From assembly GCA_902573735.1 (NCBI GenBank), contig CACGLH010000001.1, forward strand, positions 62,001 to 126,000: a DNA stretch of 64,000 nucleotides, written 5' to 3'. Positions 35,415 to 47,315 of the stretch are shown piece by piece (position 1 is the stretch's first letter; every line of letters starts with the position of its first letter). The notes beneath the pieces are model-generated. The model saw only the letters and a list, made by a program, of their open reading frames with translations. It ran no database searches and was not told the origin of the DNA. The position numbers and the translations under genes were made by a program. Source of the stretch: an uncultured Alphaproteobacteria bacterium. Its GTDB lineage: Bacteria; Pseudomonadota; Alphaproteobacteria; Rhodobacterales; Rhodobacteraceae.

Positions 35415-38366
35415 TCAATTAATAGTAAGAGCCTCGTTAATTATCGTTTCTTGTTGTTCTTTATGTTGTATAGCCAAGCCAGTTGCGGGTGAAGCAGCAG
35501 CAGCTCTTCCTATAAACTTTGCTCTTTTACACTTTGCATTTACTCTGTTTAATGACCATTCTAAATTAGGTTCAACAAATGACCAACCACCTTGATTTTT
35601 AGGTTCTTCTTGACACCATATAAACTCTGCATCTTTAAACCTAGTTAATTCTTTAATAAAAGATAAAGCTGGAAATGGATAGAATTGTTCTAACCTTAAT
35701 AAATATAGATTAGAAATATTTCTTTTTTCTCTTTCTTCTAAGAGGTCATAATAAATTTTACCTGAGCATATAACAACTCTCTTAATTTGAGTATCTTTTA
35801 CCAGCTTGGTTGAAGAATTTCCTTTTTCGGCATCATCCAAAAGTATTCTATGGAAAGAAGATCCATTTATAAAATCGTTTTTATTTGATATGGCTCGCTT
35901 ATTTCTTAATAGGGATTTTGGACTCATAATTACCAATGGTTTTCTAAAACCTCTGTATAATTGTCTCCTTAATATGTGGAAATAATTAGAAGGAGTTGTA
36001 CAATTAGCAATAATCCAATTATCTTCCGCACAAGCTTGTAAAAATCGTTCTAATCTAGCAGATGAATGTTCGGGTCCTTGACCTTCATATCCGTGAGGGA
36101 GAAGCATAACTAATCCAGACATTCTTAACCATTTCTTTTCCCCCGATGATATGAATTGATCTATCATTATTTGGGCTCCATTTGAAAAATCTCCAAATTG
36201 AGCTTCCCAAATTGTTAATGAATTAGGTTCTGCCAAGGAATAGCCATACTCATAGCCTAAAACTGCATACTCTGATAACATAGAGTCTATCACTTCATAA
36301 TGTTTTTGATTTTTTGAAATATTATTTAGAGGATAAAAGCGTTCTTCTGTTAATTGATCAATTACGGCACTATGCCTATGACTAAATGTTCCTCTGGTGC
36401 AATCTTGCCCAGATAATCGAACAGGATAACCCTCTGTCAATAGTGATCCAAAAGCCAGAGCTTCTGCAGTAGCCCAATCAATATTTTTACCTAAAGATAA
36501 TTGTTTTTGCTTATTATCTAGCATTCTTTTAACGGTCTTGTGTGCATTAATGTGGTTTGGTATTTTTGTTAAAGCTTGTCCCACTTCTTTAAATTTTTCA
36601 ATTGAAATAGAAGTTTTTCCTCTTTGATACTGCCCGTCCTTTATAACGGATTCCTTAGTATATTTACCAAGACCAGACCATTTGCCATCCAACCAATCTG
36701 CTTTATTGGGTTTATAACTTTTTGAAACTTCGAACTCTTTAGAAAGAAATTTCTGAAAACTAATTTTTAAGTCTTCGATCTCACCTTCTGGCACCAAACC
36801 TTCCTTACTCAGTTTTTCAGAATATTTTTGAAGAGTAGTTTTATGCTTTTTAATTTTTGCATACATTTTGGGCTGCGTAAACATAGGTTCGTCACCCTCA
36901 TTATGACCAAATCTTCTGTAGCAAAAAACGTCAATAACAACATCTTTATGAAACTTTTGTCTAAATTCAGTTGCTACTTTTGCTGCATGTACCACAGCTT
37001 CTGGATCATCGCCATTAACATGAAAAATTGGAGCCTCTACCATCAAAGCTATGTCAGTAGGATAAGGTGAAGATCTAGAATTATGTGGCGCAGTAGTAAA
37101 TCCAATTTGGTTATTTACTATTATATGTATAGTTCCACCAGTTTTATGTCCCTTAAGTCCTGATAAACCAAAACATTCAGAAATAATTCCCTGACCGGCA
37201 AATGCGGCATCACCATGTAGAAGTACCGGTAAAACTTGCACTCTATCTTCGTCATTCAGTTGATTTTGCTTTGCCCTTACTTTTCCTAAAACAACAGGAT
37301 TTACAGCCTCTAGGTGACTTGGGTTTGCTGTGAGAGATAAATGTATTTTATTACCATCAAATTCTCTATCAGAAGATGCGCCTAAATGATACTTGACATC
37401 ACCCGAACCTTCTACATCCTCAGGTTTATAACTACCTCCTTGAAACTCGTTAAATATGGCCCTATATGGTTTTCCCATAACATTTGCAAGAATTGACAAA
37501 CGACCTCGATGAGGCATTCCAATCACAATTTCTTTTACACCTAAATTACCACCTCTTTTTATAATTTGTTCCATTGCAGGTATAACAGCCTCTCCTCCGT
37601 CTAGGCCAAACCTTTTTGTTCCCATATATTTTACATGTAAAAATTTTTCAAATCCCTCTGCTTCTATTAGTTTATTAAGAATTGCTTTTCTTCCATTTTG
37701 AGTAAATTCTATTTCTTTTCCCAAACCCTCAATTCTTTCTTTTAACCAGGCTGATTCTTCTGCATTTGAAATATGCATGTATTGTAGTGCAAAAGTACCG
37801 CAGTAAGTTTTTTTTACAATTTCTGATATTTGATTCATTGATGCTTCTTGAAGTCCTAGAACATTATCAAGAAAAATCTTTCTATCCATATCTTCTTCAA
37901 CAAATCCATATGTTTTTGGATCTAAAGCAGGATCTAACTTCTTTATTTCATAGGTACTCAAAGGATCTAGATTGGCAGCTAAATGTCCTCTCACCCGGTA
38001 AGCACGAATAAACATTAAAGCTCTTATGCTATCAAGAACGGATGTTTTTATTTCAGATATTCCCGGACTGGTATTTTTATTTATCTTGAGTTCACTAGAT
38101 TCAAGCCACTGTCCATCAAAAGAAGCTATTTCATCTGTTATATAGTTTGGTGGCCAATCTTTTCTAAACCATGACGGTTTAATTTGTAATTCTTCTTCCT
38201 GAGTATTTGAAATTTGTTTTGATAGGCTTTGGAAAATTATTGCCCATTTTTGGTCTAATTTTTGAGGATTGGATTGATAAATTTCATACATCTTTTCAAT
38301 GATATTTAGACTATTAAAATCCAGGGATTCTAATATTTCTGTTGCATTATATATAATTTTATTCAT
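35415..38366 (-). CDS. sucA: 2-Oxoglutarate dehydrogenase E1 component
   Basis: This 983-residue thiamine-diphosphate enzyme decarboxylates 2-oxoglutarate and succinylates lipoyl-E2. The ThDP motif GDAAFAGQGI...NNQIGFTT is present near 380-420, with IGMPHRGRLSILANVMGK before it and YEYGYSLAEPNSLTIWEAQFGDF and the C-terminal WCQEEPKNQGGW after it. The N-terminal E2-binding segment (SFLSGNNIDFIE-like region replaced by SLNIIEKMYEIYQSNP) is present. It is of usual length and lies 21 bp after sucD. Confidence 0.96.
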   Translation of the reverse strand: MNKIIYNATEILESLDFNSLNIIEKMYEIYQSNPQKLDQKWAIIFQSLSKQISNTQEEELQIKPSWFRKDWPPNYITDEIASFDGQWLESSELKINKNTSPGISEIKTSVLDSIRALMFIRAYRVRGHLAANLDPLSTYEIKKLDPALDPKTYGFVEEDMDRKIFLDNVLGLQEASMNQISEIVKKTYCGTFALQYMHISNAEESAWLKERIEGLGKEIEFTQNGRKAILNKLIEAEGFEKFLHVKYMGTKRFGLDGGEAVIPAMEQIIKRGGNLGVKEIVIGMPHRGRLSILANVMGKPYRAIFNEFQGGSYKPEDVEGSGDVKYHLGASSDREFDGNKIHLSLTANPSHLEAVNPVVLGKVRAKQNQLNDEDRVQVLPVLLHGDAAFAGQGIISECFGLSGLKGHKTGGTIHIIVNNQIGFTTAPHNSRSSPYPTDIALMVEAPIFHVNGDDPEAVVHAAKVATEFRQKFHKDVVIDVFCYRRFGHNEGDEPMFTQPKMYAKIKKHKTTLQKYSEKLSKEGLVPEGEIEDLKISFQKFLSKEFEVSKSYKPNKADWLDGKWSGLGKYTKESVIKDGQYQRGKTSISIEKFKEVGQALTKIPNHINAHKTVKRMLDNKQKQLSLGKNIDWATAEALAFGSLLTEGYPVRLSGQDCTRGTFSHRHSAVIDQLTEERFYPLNNISKNQKHYEVIDSMLSEYAVLGYEYGYSLAEPNSLTIWEAQFGDFSNGAQIMIDQFISSGEKKWLRMSGLVMLLPHGYEGQGPEHSSARLERFLQACAEDNWIIANCTTPSNYFHILRRQLYRGFRKPLVIMSPKSLLRNKRAISNKNDFINGSSFHRILLDDAEKGNSSTKLVKDTQIKRVVICSGKIYYDLLEEREKRNISNLYLLRLEQFYPFPALSFIKELTRFKDAEFIWCQEEPKNQGGWSFVEPNLEWSLNRVNAKCKRAKFIGRAAAASPATGLAIQHKEQQETIINEALTIN

Positions 38367-38387
38367 CCTTTGCCTTTGATCTAATAA

Positions 38388-39281
38388 CTAAGTTTTAAAA
38401 TTTTTAATAGCAGAACTAACTGCAGTTCCAAGTTCACCAGGGCTCTCTGTAACAATAATACCTGCAGATCTCATTGCTTCAATTTTATCATAGGCTCCAC
38501 CTTTACCTCCAGCGACAATTGCACCTGCATGGCCCATTCTTCTGCCTGGCGGAGCAGTTATGCCAGCAATAAATCCAGCTATAGGTTTTGCTCTTCCATT
38601 TTTTCTCTCATCTTTGATAAATTGAGCAGCTTCTTCCTCAGCTGTACCTCCAATTTCTCCAATTAAAACAATACTTTCCGTTTCAGGATCAGATAAAAAT
38701 AATTCTAGGACATCTATATGTTCTGTTCCTTTTATAGGATCCCCTCCAATCCCTACACATGTAGATTGTCCTAACCCAATTTCTGTTGTTTGCGCAACAG
38801 CTTCATAAGTTAGGGTGCCAGATCTTGAAACCACACCCACACTTCCTTTTTTGTGGATATGTCCAGGCATGATACCGATCTTGCATTCTTCAGGTGTAAT
38901 TACACCGGGACAATTAGGACCAATCAATCGTGATACTGAACCGTGTAAAGCTCTTTTGACTCTAACCATATCTATCACAGGTATTCCTTCTGTAATACAA
39001 ACAATCGTTTCTATCTTTGAATCTATTGCTTCTAGTATTGCATCTGCTGCAAATGGTGGGGGTACATAAATTACGGTAGCATTAGCTTTAGTTTTTAATT
39101 TAGCATCATAGACAGTGTTAAATACAGGTAAGTCTAAATGTGTTTCGCCACCCTTTCCTGGCGTAACTCCACCAACCATGTTAGTTCCATATTCAATGGC
39201 TTGTTTAGAGTGAAAAGTTCCCTGCGAACCAGTAAATCCCTGACAAATCACTTTTGTGTTTTTATTTATAATTATTGACAT
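38388..39281 (-). CDS. sucD: Succinyl-CoA synthetase alpha subunit
   Basis: This 297-residue subunit catalyses the CoA-binding and phosphohistidine steps of succinyl-CoA to succinate conversion with ATP or GTP formation. The CoA-binding start [43 protein letters not shown], and the active-site His251 in [11 protein letters not shown] are all present. It starts directly after the sucC stop codon with no gap, consistent with coupled synthesis of the two subunits. Confidence 0.96.
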   Translation of the reverse strand: MSIIINKNTKVICQGFTGSQGTFHSKQAIEYGTNMVGGVTPGKGGETHLDLPVFNTVYDAKLKTKANATVIYVPPPFAADAILEAIDSKIETIVCITEGIPVIDMVRVKRALHGSVSRLIGPNCPGVITPEECKIGIMPGHIHKKGSVGVVSRSGTLTYEAVAQTTEIGLGQSTCVGIGGDPIKGTEHIDVLELFLSDPETESIVLIGEIGGTAEEEAAQFIKDERKNGRAKPIAGFIAGITAPPGRRMGHAGAIVAGGKGGAYDKIEAMRSAGIIVTESPGELGTAVSSAIKNFKT

Positions 39282-40478
39282 TTAACTTCCTTTCACTGCA
39301 GCAACAATTTTCTTTGCAGCATCAGAAAGATTATCTGCAGCAATTACATTTAAACCACTTTGATTGATAATATCTTTGCCTTTATCTACATTTGTACCTT
39401 CAAGTCTGACTACCAAAGGTACTGAAAGACCTACATTCTTAACCGCCTCGACTACTCCCTCAGCAATAACATCACACCTCATGATTCCACCAAAAATGTT
39501 GACTAAAATTCCTTTAACATTCTTGTCAGAGGTAATAATCTTAAAAGCTTCTGTAACCTTTTCTTTGGTAGCTCCGCCACCAACATCTAAAAAATTTGCA
39601 GGTTCTGACCCAAATAATTTTATTATGTCCATTGTTGCCATTGCTAATCCTGCACCATTAACCATACAACCAATTTCACCATCTAAAGCAATATAATTTA
39701 AATCAAATTTAGATGCTGCTAGTTCTTTTGAATCTTCTTCAGTTTCGTCATGAAAAGCAACTACGGAAGGTTGTCGATACATGGCATTACTATCAAATCC
39801 CATTTTACAATCTAGACATATCAATTTTTCATCTTTTGTTAGAATTAGTGGGTTTATTTCCAGCATTTCACAATCTTTTTCACTAAATAGTTTAAACAGA
39901 GTTTGAACTAAATATACGCATTGTTTAATCTGTTTGCCTTCAAGACCTAAAGCAAAAGCAACTCTTCTTCCGTGAAAGCCTGACAGTCCTGAAGCTGGAT
40001 CAACTGTAAATTTAATGATTTTTTCAGGTGATTTAGCTGCAACTTCTTCTATATCCATACCACCTTCTTTTGAAGCTACAAAGGCTATTCTTGAAGTAGA
40101 TCTGTCTATTAAAACTGCTAAATAAAACTCATTGGCTATTTGACAACCTTCTTCAATGTAAATTCTACGGACTTCTTTCCCATTATTTCCAGTTTGTTTT
40201 GTTACTAGTGTCCTACCAAGCATTTTTTGGGCTTCTGCTGCTGCATCAGATGCTGATGAGGCAAGTCTTACCCCACCTTGAGTTCCAGCACTCTCTTCAA
40301 TAAATTTACCTTTACCTCTTCCCCCAGCATGTATTTGGGCTTTAACTACCCAAAGTGGTCCGTCTATTTCTCCTGCTGCTGTTTTTGCTTCTTCTGCTTT
40401 GTAAATTATTCGACCATCTAAAACAGGGATTCCATATTCTTTTAAAAATTGTTTTGCTTGGTATTCATGAATATTCAT
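39282..40478 (-). CDS. sucC: Succinyl-CoA synthetase beta subunit
   Basis: This 398-residue ATP-grasp subunit pairs with SucD. It begins [19 protein letters not shown] and has [16 protein letters not shown] near residue 45, the metal-site LEINPLI, and the succinate-binding loop [13 protein letters not shown]. It is the first gene of the sucC-sucD-sucA-sucB-lpd series. The 169 bp upstream, between sucC and mdh, carry two copies of TGTGATCACA around a TATAAT. mdh lies upstream on the same strand. Confidence 0.96.
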   Translation of the reverse strand: MNIHEYQAKQFLKEYGIPVLDGRIIYKAEEAKTAAGEIDGPLWVVKAQIHAGGRGKGKFIEESAGTQGGVRLASSASDAAAEAQKMLGRTLVTKQTGNNGKEVRRIYIEEGCQIANEFYLAVLIDRSTSRIAFVASKEGGMDIEEVAAKSPEKIIKFTVDPASGLSGFHGRRVAFALGLEGKQIKQCVYLVQTLFKLFSEKDCEMLEINPLILTKDEKLICLDCKMGFDSNAMYRQPSVVAFHDETEEDSKELAASKFDLNYIALDGEIGCMVNGAGLAMATMDIIKLFGSEPANFLDVGGGATKEKVTEAFKIITSDKNVKGILVNIFGGIMRCDVIAEGVVEAVKNVGLSVPLVVRLEGTNVDKGKDIINQSGLNVIAADNLSDAAKKIVAAVKGS

Positions 40479-40597
40479 ACTTACACCTTAAAATTAGTAA
40501 ATTTAATTTTAATTATTAATAAGTTAATCTTTGCAGTGATTCAAAAAATTTTGAAGAGATTTTTTTAAAAAAAGTCAAAATCAAACAAAAAAATTAA

Positions 40598-40630
40598 TAA
40601 TGTGATCACATTAAATTATATGTGATCACA
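40598..40630 (-). promoter_or_regulatory. Tandem TGTGATCACA operators around a -10 box upstream of sucC
   Basis: TAATGTGATCACATTA (40598-40613) and TGTGATCACA (40621-40630) are two palindromes whose cores start exactly 20 bp apart, about two helical turns. Read on the minus strand, TATAAT sits between them (40620-40615), about 140 bp before the sucC start. No good -35 box is seen. The core is the same as the site upstream of the GntR gene. Confidence 0.65.
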
Positions 40631-40647
40631 AATTTATTTTATATCAT

Positions 40648-41613
<966 letters not shown>

Positions 41614-41778
41614 CTAATCCTATATATTTGACTTCAAGCAATGTAATTTGGAAGTAATTAATTATGAATCACACTTAAATTTAAAGGTTGAATCAAAAAA
41701 ACTCAAAGTAAATTATACATATAAATAAAATAACAATGTAATTTCAAGTTTCATAATCTATAAGGTATTCAAACATCA

Positions 41779-41815
41779 AACTTTTAAAAGTTATTTGGTG
41801 ACAATTGATCACATT
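41779..41815. promoter_or_regulatory. Palindrome and half-site between mdh and sdhC
   Basis: The 265-bp divergent region holds a perfect palindrome AACTTTTAAAAGTT at 41779-41792. TGATCACATT at 41806-41815 matches the right half of the sites upstream of sucC, with the left half degenerate. Either could control mdh, sdhCDAB or both. Confidence 0.45.
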
Positions 41816-41875
41816 GCATTTATCTTAATTACTAATTTATTTTGTATTAGTTGCTTATTTAAAAATGTGTAAATT

Positions 41876-42241
41876 ATGAATAATCGTCCTTTATCACCAC
41901 ACCTAACCATTTACAGGCCACAATTAAATTCTGTACTTTCGATATTACATAGAATTACAGGTGTAGCATTAATCATAAGTTTGTTAATGATTATAGGTTT
42001 TTTTATTTCATTAATTTTTGGAGAGGAAACTTTTAAAGTTTTTTCAATTTTCTTTAATTCTATTATTGGAAAGATTATAATGTTTTTTTCCCTTAGTGGT
42101 ATTTGGTATCACTTTTTTGCTGGATTACGGCATTTGTTTTGGGATATGGGGTATGGTTTTAATTTGAAATGGGTAGAATATAGTTCATATTCAATTTTGG
42201 CTTTAACATTCTTCTTTATTTTAGGAAGCCTTTTTGTTTAA
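41876..42241 (+). CDS. sdhC: Succinate dehydrogenase cytochrome b556 subunit
   Basis: This 121-residue membrane anchor has three hydrophobic segments. RPLSPHLTIYRPQLNSVLSILHRITG is the typical N-terminus. HFFAGLRHLFWDMGYG carries the heme-ligand histidine of the H-x-x-x-G-x-R-H pattern. It anchors SdhAB in the inner membrane and carries electrons to ubiquinone. It is the first gene of the sdhCDA(x)B series. Confidence 0.92.
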   Translation: MNNRPLSPHLTIYRPQLNSVLSILHRITGVALIISLLMIIGFFISLIFGEETFKVFSIFFNSIIGKIIMFFSLSGIWYHFFAGLRHLFWDMGYGFNLKWVEYSSYSILALTFFFILGSLFV

Positions 42242-42266
42242 ATTTTGATAAACTTGGAGTAAAATA

Positions 42267-42608
42267 ATGGGGCAAAACATAGAGAGTACAAGACATTGGA
42301 TAAAACAGAGAATATCTTCAATATTGCTCATTCCCCTAACAGTGCTTTTTATTTACAATTTTCTTAATGTTGCGTTTCTTCCTTATAATGAAGTAATTAC
42401 TAATTATGATAATATCTTTAATCTAATTATTGCCTTTTTATTTATTACAATAAGTCTTTGGCATTTTTATCAAGGTATTGAAGTTGTATTAGAAGATTAT
42501 ATTCACAACATAATTATAAAAAATCTTACTCTAAAAATATTGAAATACTTTTGTTGGATATTAATTATATCAGTCTGTCTATCCTTCATAATACTTTTTC
42601 GCTTTTGA
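42267..42608 (+). CDS. sdhD: Succinate dehydrogenase hydrophobic membrane anchor subunit
   Basis: This 113-residue protein has three membrane segments. The opening [22 protein letters not shown] and the [16 protein letters not shown] block, with its heme-side histidine and the quinone-site Asp-Tyr, identify SdhD. It follows sdhC by 25 bp, with GGAG eight bases before its ATG. Confidence 0.9.
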   Translation: MGQNIESTRHWIKQRISSILLIPLTVLFIYNFLNVAFLPYNEVITNYDNIFNLIIAFLFITISLWHFYQGIEVVLEDYIHNIIIKNLTLKILKYFCWILIISVCLSFIILFRF

Positions 42609-42624
42609 AACTCGGAGAAACTTA

Positions 42625-44433
42625 ATGAATTCATATGAATATGTTGATCATACTTACGATGTTGTAGTAGTTGGTGCAGGAGGCTCAGGTCTAAGAGCGA
42701 CCTTAGGAATGGCCGAACAAGGTTTTAAAACCGCATGCATAAGTAAAGTTTTTCCAACCAGAAGCCATACTGTAGCAGCCCAAGGTGGTATTGCCGCTTC
42801 CTTATCAAATATGGGGCCTGATCATTGGCACTGGCATATGTATGATACTGTGAAAGGTTCAGATTGGTTAGGCGATGTAGATGCTATGGAATATTTGGCT
42901 CGTGAAGCTCCAAAAGCCGTTTATGAATTAGAACATTATGGAGTACCTTTTTCTCGAACAGAGGAAGGCAAGATTTATCAAAGACCTTTTGGGGGTCACA
43001 CGACTGAATTTGGTGAAGGTCCACCAGTTCAAAGAACATGTGCTGCTGCGGATAGGACAGGTCATGCAATATTACATACATTGTACGGTCAGTCACTAAA
43101 AAATAATGCTGAATTTTTCATAGAATATTTTGCTATTGATTTAATTATGACAGAAGATGGGGTGTGTCAGGGAATAATAGCATGGAAATTAGACGATGGG
43201 ACAATACATAGATTCAACGCTAAGATGGTAGTATTAGCCACTGGTGGATATGGTCGAGCATACTTTTCTGCTACTTCAGCTCATACATGTACTGGAGATG
43301 GGAATGGTATGATTGCTAGACAAAATTTACCCTTACAGGATATGGAATTCGTACAATTTCACCCAACAGGCATATATGGTGCTGGTTGCTTAATTACTGA
43401 AGGAGCGAGGGGTGAAGGAGGATATCTTACCAATTCTGATGGAGAAAGATTTATGGAGAGATATGCACCTACTTACAAAGATTTAGCTAGTAGGGATGTT
43501 GTCTCAAGATGTATGACTATTGAAATAAAAGAAGGCCGGGGCGTTGGCGAGAAAGGAGATCACATTCATTTACACCTTGATCATTTACCCGAAAAAACTT
43601 TAGCGGAACGTCTTCCAGGAATTTCAGAAAGTGCTAGAATTTTTGCAGGTGTTGATTTAACGAAAGAGCCAATTCCAGTTTTACCCACTGTTCATTATAA
43701 TATGGGTGGTGTTCCAACCAATTATTGGGGAGAAGTTCTAAATCCTTCAATTGATGATGAAGATTTTGTTCAACCAGGTTTAATGGCTGTTGGTGAAGCT
43801 GGATGTGCTTCAGTTCATGGAGCTAATAGATTAGGATCAAATAGTCTTATAGATTTAGTTGTTTTTGGTCGAGCTGCAGCTATTAGAGCTAACGAGGTTG
43901 TAGATAAGACAAGTACAAATAGACCTTTGAATATTCATTCATGTGATCAGGCGATGGAGAGGTTTGATAAGTTAAGACATGCAAATGGAAATATATCTAC
44001 CGCAGAATTACGTAAAAAAATGCAAATAGTTATGCAGGAAGATGCAGCAGTTTTTCGCTCAAAAAAAACACTATCTGAGGGATGTAAAAAAATGGAAATA
44101 GTAGCATCTGGTTTAGAAGACTTATCTATTAAAGATCGTTCCATGATTTGGAATTCCGATCTCATGGAAACACTAGAATTAACAAATCTAATGCCAAACG
44201 CTCTAACAACAATTTTTTCAGCTGAAGCTAGACAAGAAAGTCGAGGAGCTCATGCTCATGAAGATTATCCTGATAGAGATGATATGAAATGGAGAAAGCA
44301 TACCTTGGCATCTGTAAATCAAAAAAATAAAGTCTCATTGAAATACAGAGGAGTTCATACCAAACCTTTAACATCGGAATCTAAAGGTGGTATTAATACA
44401 AATAAAATTGCACCAAAGGCAAGAGTTTATTAG
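42625..44433 (+). CDS. sdhA: Succinate dehydrogenase flavoprotein subunit
   Basis: This 602-residue subunit oxidises succinate to fumarate. The FAD motif VVGAGGSG is at 15-22. The covalent-FAD histidine is His48 ([10 protein letters not shown]). Substrate-site blocks [31 protein letters not shown] and the C-terminal [19 protein letters not shown] are all intact. It follows sdhD by 16 bp with GGAG upstream. Confidence 0.97.
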   Translation: MNSYEYVDHTYDVVVVGAGGSGLRATLGMAEQGFKTACISKVFPTRSHTVAAQGGIAASLSNMGPDHWHWHMYDTVKGSDWLGDVDAMEYLAREAPKAVYELEHYGVPFSRTEEGKIYQRPFGGHTTEFGEGPPVQRTCAAADRTGHAILHTLYGQSLKNNAEFFIEYFAIDLIMTEDGVCQGIIAWKLDDGTIHRFNAKMVVLATGGYGRAYFSATSAHTCTGDGNGMIARQNLPLQDMEFVQFHPTGIYGAGCLITEGARGEGGYLTNSDGERFMERYAPTYKDLASRDVVSRCMTIEIKEGRGVGEKGDHIHLHLDHLPEKTLAERLPGISESARIFAGVDLTKEPIPVLPTVHYNMGGVPTNYWGEVLNPSIDDEDFVQPGLMAVGEAGCASVHGANRLGSNSLIDLVVFGRAAAIRANEVVDKTSTNRPLNIHSCDQAMERFDKLRHANGNISTAELRKKMQIVMQEDAAVFRSKKTLSEGCKKMEIVASGLEDLSIKDRSMIWNSDLMETLELTNLMPNALTTIFSAEARQESRGAHAHEDYPDRDDMKWRKHTLASVNQKNKVSLKYRGVHTKPLTSESKGGINTNKIAPKARVY

Positions 44434-44437
44434 AACT

Positions 44438-44707
44438 ATGTTTAACTTATTAAGAACACTTATAATTTTTGCTATAATTTTTTTTATTGGATGTGCATCT
44501 AATCCTCCCAATCCTTTGACGGCTCAACAAATTGAAAATATTTGTCAAAAGAAAAAAAATGAAGCTGCGAAACCAACTACAAACTTGTCTTTGGCTACAG
44601 GTAGTGAGGGTCCAAAGTATCAGATTGGAATAACAATGAGTAGTGACTATCTTGCTGGAAGAAATCCTAATGATGTTTATAATCAATGCAAAATGTCTTA
44701 TAATTAA
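44438..44707 (+). CDS. Small lipoprotein between sdhA and sdhB
   Basis: This 89-residue protein opens with a lipoprotein signal: LLRTLIIFAIIFFIGC, with the lipobox cysteine at position 19. The mature part is hydrophilic, with NPPNPLTAQQIENICQKKK and a second cysteine near the end. No family is recognised. It starts four bases after the sdhA stop and precedes sdhB by 28 bp, so it is inside the sdh operon. Small unknown genes at this spot are known from some alphaproteobacteria by my recollection. The frame extends into sdhA from 44387; the ATG at 44438 gives the signal peptide. Confidence 0.7.
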   Translation: MFNLLRTLIIFAIIFFIGCASNPPNPLTAQQIENICQKKKNEAAKPTTNLSLATGSEGPKYQIGITMSSDYLAGRNPNDVYNQCKMSYN

Positions 44708-44735
44708 TAGTTAATTTATAAAATAAGGAAAAAAA

Positions 44736-45533
44736 ATGGTTGAATTAAGGCTTCCAAAAAATTCAAGAATTTCTCCTAATGGAAAGGTATGGGACCAGAA
44801 AAAGTCTTCCGCAAAAAAACTAAGAAAATTTAAAGTATACCGATATAATCCAGATGAAAAAAGTAACCCTAGAGTAGACACTTATTTTATTGATACAAGT
44901 GAAAGTGGTCCTATGGTTTTGGATGCCCTTATTCACATAAAAGAAGAAATCGATCCAACACTTACTTTTCGAAGATCATGTAGGGAGGGTATTTGTGGTT
45001 CTTGTGCTATGAATATTGATGGGGTAAATACCTTAGCTTGCACACGTGGTCTAAACGAAATTAAAGGTGATGTCAGAATTTATCCATTACCCCATATGCC
45101 AGTTATAAAAGATCTAATCCCAGATTTGACTAATTTTTACAAGCAACACGCAAGCATAATGCCGTGGTTGGAAACAAAGACAGAAACTCCAGAAAAAGAA
45201 TGGAAACAATCAATAGATCAACGAAAAAAATTAGATGATTTATACGAGTGCGTAATGTGTGCGTGCTGCTCCACATCTTGTCCGAGTTATTGGTGGAATA
45301 GTGAAAAATATCTTGGTCCTGCAGCTCTTTTACATGCTTATAGATGGTTAGTTGATAGTCGTGACGAAACAAGAGATGAAAGATTAAATGATATCGAAGA
45401 TTCATTCAAATTATATAGATGCCATACAATTATGAATTGCGCCCGAACATGTCCAAAGAATTTAAATCCTGCAAAAGCAATTGCAGAAATAAAAAAAATG
45501 ATGGTTGAAAAGAATAGCAGGAACAAACAGTAG
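44736..45533 (+). CDS. sdhB: Succinate dehydrogenase iron-sulfur subunit
   Basis: This 265-residue subunit carries three Fe-S clusters. The [2Fe-2S] ligands are Cys82, Cys87, Cys90 and Cys102 ([10 protein letters not shown]...LAC). The [4Fe-4S] and [3Fe-4S] ligands come from [13 protein letters not shown] (172-183) and [17 protein letters not shown] (229-245). It passes electrons from SdhA to the quinone site. AAGGA lies 8 bases before the ATG. It ends the operon and is convergent with the TIGR02186 gene. Confidence 0.97.
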   Translation: MVELRLPKNSRISPNGKVWDQKKSSAKKLRKFKVYRYNPDEKSNPRVDTYFIDTSESGPMVLDALIHIKEEIDPTLTFRRSCREGICGSCAMNIDGVNTLACTRGLNEIKGDVRIYPLPHMPVIKDLIPDLTNFYKQHASIMPWLETKTETPEKEWKQSIDQRKKLDDLYECVMCACCSTSCPSYWWNSEKYLGPAALLHAYRWLVDSRDETRDERLNDIEDSFKLYRCHTIMNCARTCPKNLNPAKAIAEIKKMMVEKNSRNKQ

Positions 45534-45562
45534 CAATTACTACAAATCAGAAATTATAGATA

Positions 45563-46345
45563 TTATATTTTTTTTCTAAATACTAAAGAGGCTAGAAAAC
45601 CAAAAGTTATTGCTATTAAGATACTCATAATCCCATATAATTGGGGTTTTTCGAAAGCCAGGTAGTTGATCCAATTTTGTAGACCAATTTTATTGACGTA
45701 AATAATATCCTGTTTTGTTGCTAAAACTTTTTCAAAGCGTATTAAATGTATTTTGACCTTATAATTTCCTTCATTAAGGTTTGTAGGAAAATCAATTTCA
45801 TTTGAAAAAAGAGTATTTTCTAACAAAGTAATGGGAGTATTATTTTCATTATATTGATTTTTATTTTTTCCAATAAATATAATCTGATCAATCAATTCAT
45901 TTTCTATTTTTTGATTTTTTGTATTTATTTGTTTAACAAGCCCGATGTCATTTGCCATCGCAATATTATTGGGAAGTAATATATCTAATGGTTTTGTGCC
46001 GGAAATAGAATAAAAACTTGGTATATTTTTTAAACTACCAATTTTCCTGTTTATCCACAAACCAAACTTTTTTTCTTTCTGAAATAAATTCATTGTGATT
46101 GGAGGACCTATAACTTCGATAAGTATATCAAAGGGTGGTTGATCTATTGAAGAAACCTTAGGATTATTTTTTTTAATTGCTCCAAAGATATGAAATTTAC
46201 TACCTGAGAAATTAACATTTATAGATATTACTTTTTTACTTAAATCTGTAACAAGACTTGGAGGCGCTTCTGTAGCATAAGAAGATATAAAAGAAAGGTT
46301 ATAAAATAACAAAATTATAATTATTAATTTCACAATTAGTTTCAT
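45563..46345 (-). CDS. TIGR02186-family exported membrane protein
   Basis: This 260-residue protein has an N-terminal signal segment (LIVKLIIIILLFYNLSFISSYATE), a large periplasmic domain and one C-terminal membrane helix (LYGIMSILIAITFGFLASLVF). Landmarks such as DLSKKVISINVNFSGSKFHIFGAI and VEVIGPP-like DILIEVIGPP fit the conserved alphaproteobacterial family TIGR02186, which is almost always beside a TauE/SafE exporter. It starts one base after the stop of that exporter gene. The molecular role is unknown; a partner of the exporter is likely. Confidence 0.82.
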   Translation of the reverse strand: MKLIVKLIIIILLFYNLSFISSYATEAPPSLVTDLSKKVISINVNFSGSKFHIFGAIKKNNPKVSSIDQPPFDILIEVIGPPITMNLFQKEKKFGLWINRKIGSLKNIPSFYSISGTKPLDILLPNNIAMANDIGLVKQINTKNQKIENELIDQIIFIGKNKNQYNENNTPITLLENTLFSNEIDFPTNLNEGNYKVKIHLIRFEKVLATKQDIIYVNKIGLQNWINYLAFEKPQLYGIMSILIAITFGFLASLVFRKKI

Positions 46346-46346
46346 T

Positions 46347-47258
46347 TCATAAATCTTTTACTAAAGTAAAAATCTCTACAGGGGTAATAAAAAGCTCTAA
46401 AGTTATCTTTAAACACATGGCTAAAACTAAGAAAGCTAATAATATTCTCAATTGCTCTGCTTTTAATTTAAGTCCTATCCTTACACCAAATTGTGCTCCA
46501 ATAACTCCACCTACTAAAAGTAGGAAGGATAATATAATATCAACACTAAAATTTTTAACTGCATGCAAATATGTAGTAACTCCAGTAACAAAGATTATCT
46601 GAAATAAAGAAGTACCAACTACAACTTTAGTAGGCATTCCTAAAATATAAATCATAGCAGGTACTATTATGAAACCTCCTCCAATTCCCATAATTGAAGC
46701 TAGAATACCTACAAAAAAACCTATAAATACGGCCGGTATTGAACTAATATATAAATTGGAAGTTCTAAACCTCATTTTTAGTGGAAGACCTTGAACCCAG
46801 GAATGATGGCGAGTTTTTCTTACTTTTATGTTTTTTGATTTATAATTTAATGCTCTTAAACTTTCAAAAAACATTATTATTCCTATTATGCCAAGAAATA
46901 AGACATAACAAACTTTAATAATAAGCTCTAATTGACCTAAATTTTTAAAAATTCTAAATAATTCAACTCCAAAAATTGAACCTATTATACCCCCTAAAAT
47001 TAAAAGAAAGCCCATTTTTATATCGACATTCTTTCTTCTGAAGTGAGCAATAGCTCCGGAAAAAGATGCACCAAGTATCTGATTTGCTTCGCTTGCAACA
47101 GCTATCGCAGGTGGTATTCCGATAAAAAACAAAAGAGGGGTTATTAAAAAACCCCCACCTACACCAAACATACCTGACAGAATTCCAACAATTCCACCTA
47201 ATCCAATTAATAAAAAGATGTTCACTGAAATTTCTGCAATTGGAAGGTAAATCTGCAT
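46347..47258 (-). CDS. Sulfite exporter TauE/SafE-family (TSUP) permease
   Basis: This 303-residue protein has about eight hydrophobic segments and the paired family motifs GILSGMFGVGGGFLITPLL (near 23) and GILASIMGIGGGFIIVPAM (near 185). The protein is thus made of two related halves. TSUP proteins export or import small sulfur- or carbon-containing anions (sulfite, sulfoacetate, taurine products). Coupled to the TIGR02186 gene. The substrate is not evident and no sulfur catabolic gene lies nearby. Confidence 0.88.
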   Translation of the reverse strand: MQIYLPIAEISVNIFLLIGLGGIVGILSGMFGVGGGFLITPLLFFIGIPPAIAVASEANQILGASFSGAIAHFRRKNVDIKMGFLLILGGIIGSIFGVELFRIFKNLGQLELIIKVCYVLFLGIIGIIMFFESLRALNYKSKNIKVRKTRHHSWVQGLPLKMRFRTSNLYISSIPAVFIGFFVGILASIMGIGGGFIIVPAMIYILGMPTKVVVGTSLFQIIFVTGVTTYLHAVKNFSVDIILSFLLLVGGVIGAQFGVRIGLKLKAEQLRILLAFLVLAMCLKITLELFITPVEIFTLVKDL

Positions 47259-47315
47259 AATTCAAACTAAAATAGTTAAATTTAATGTATTATTTTCAAA
47301 GCACTTACGCCTTTA

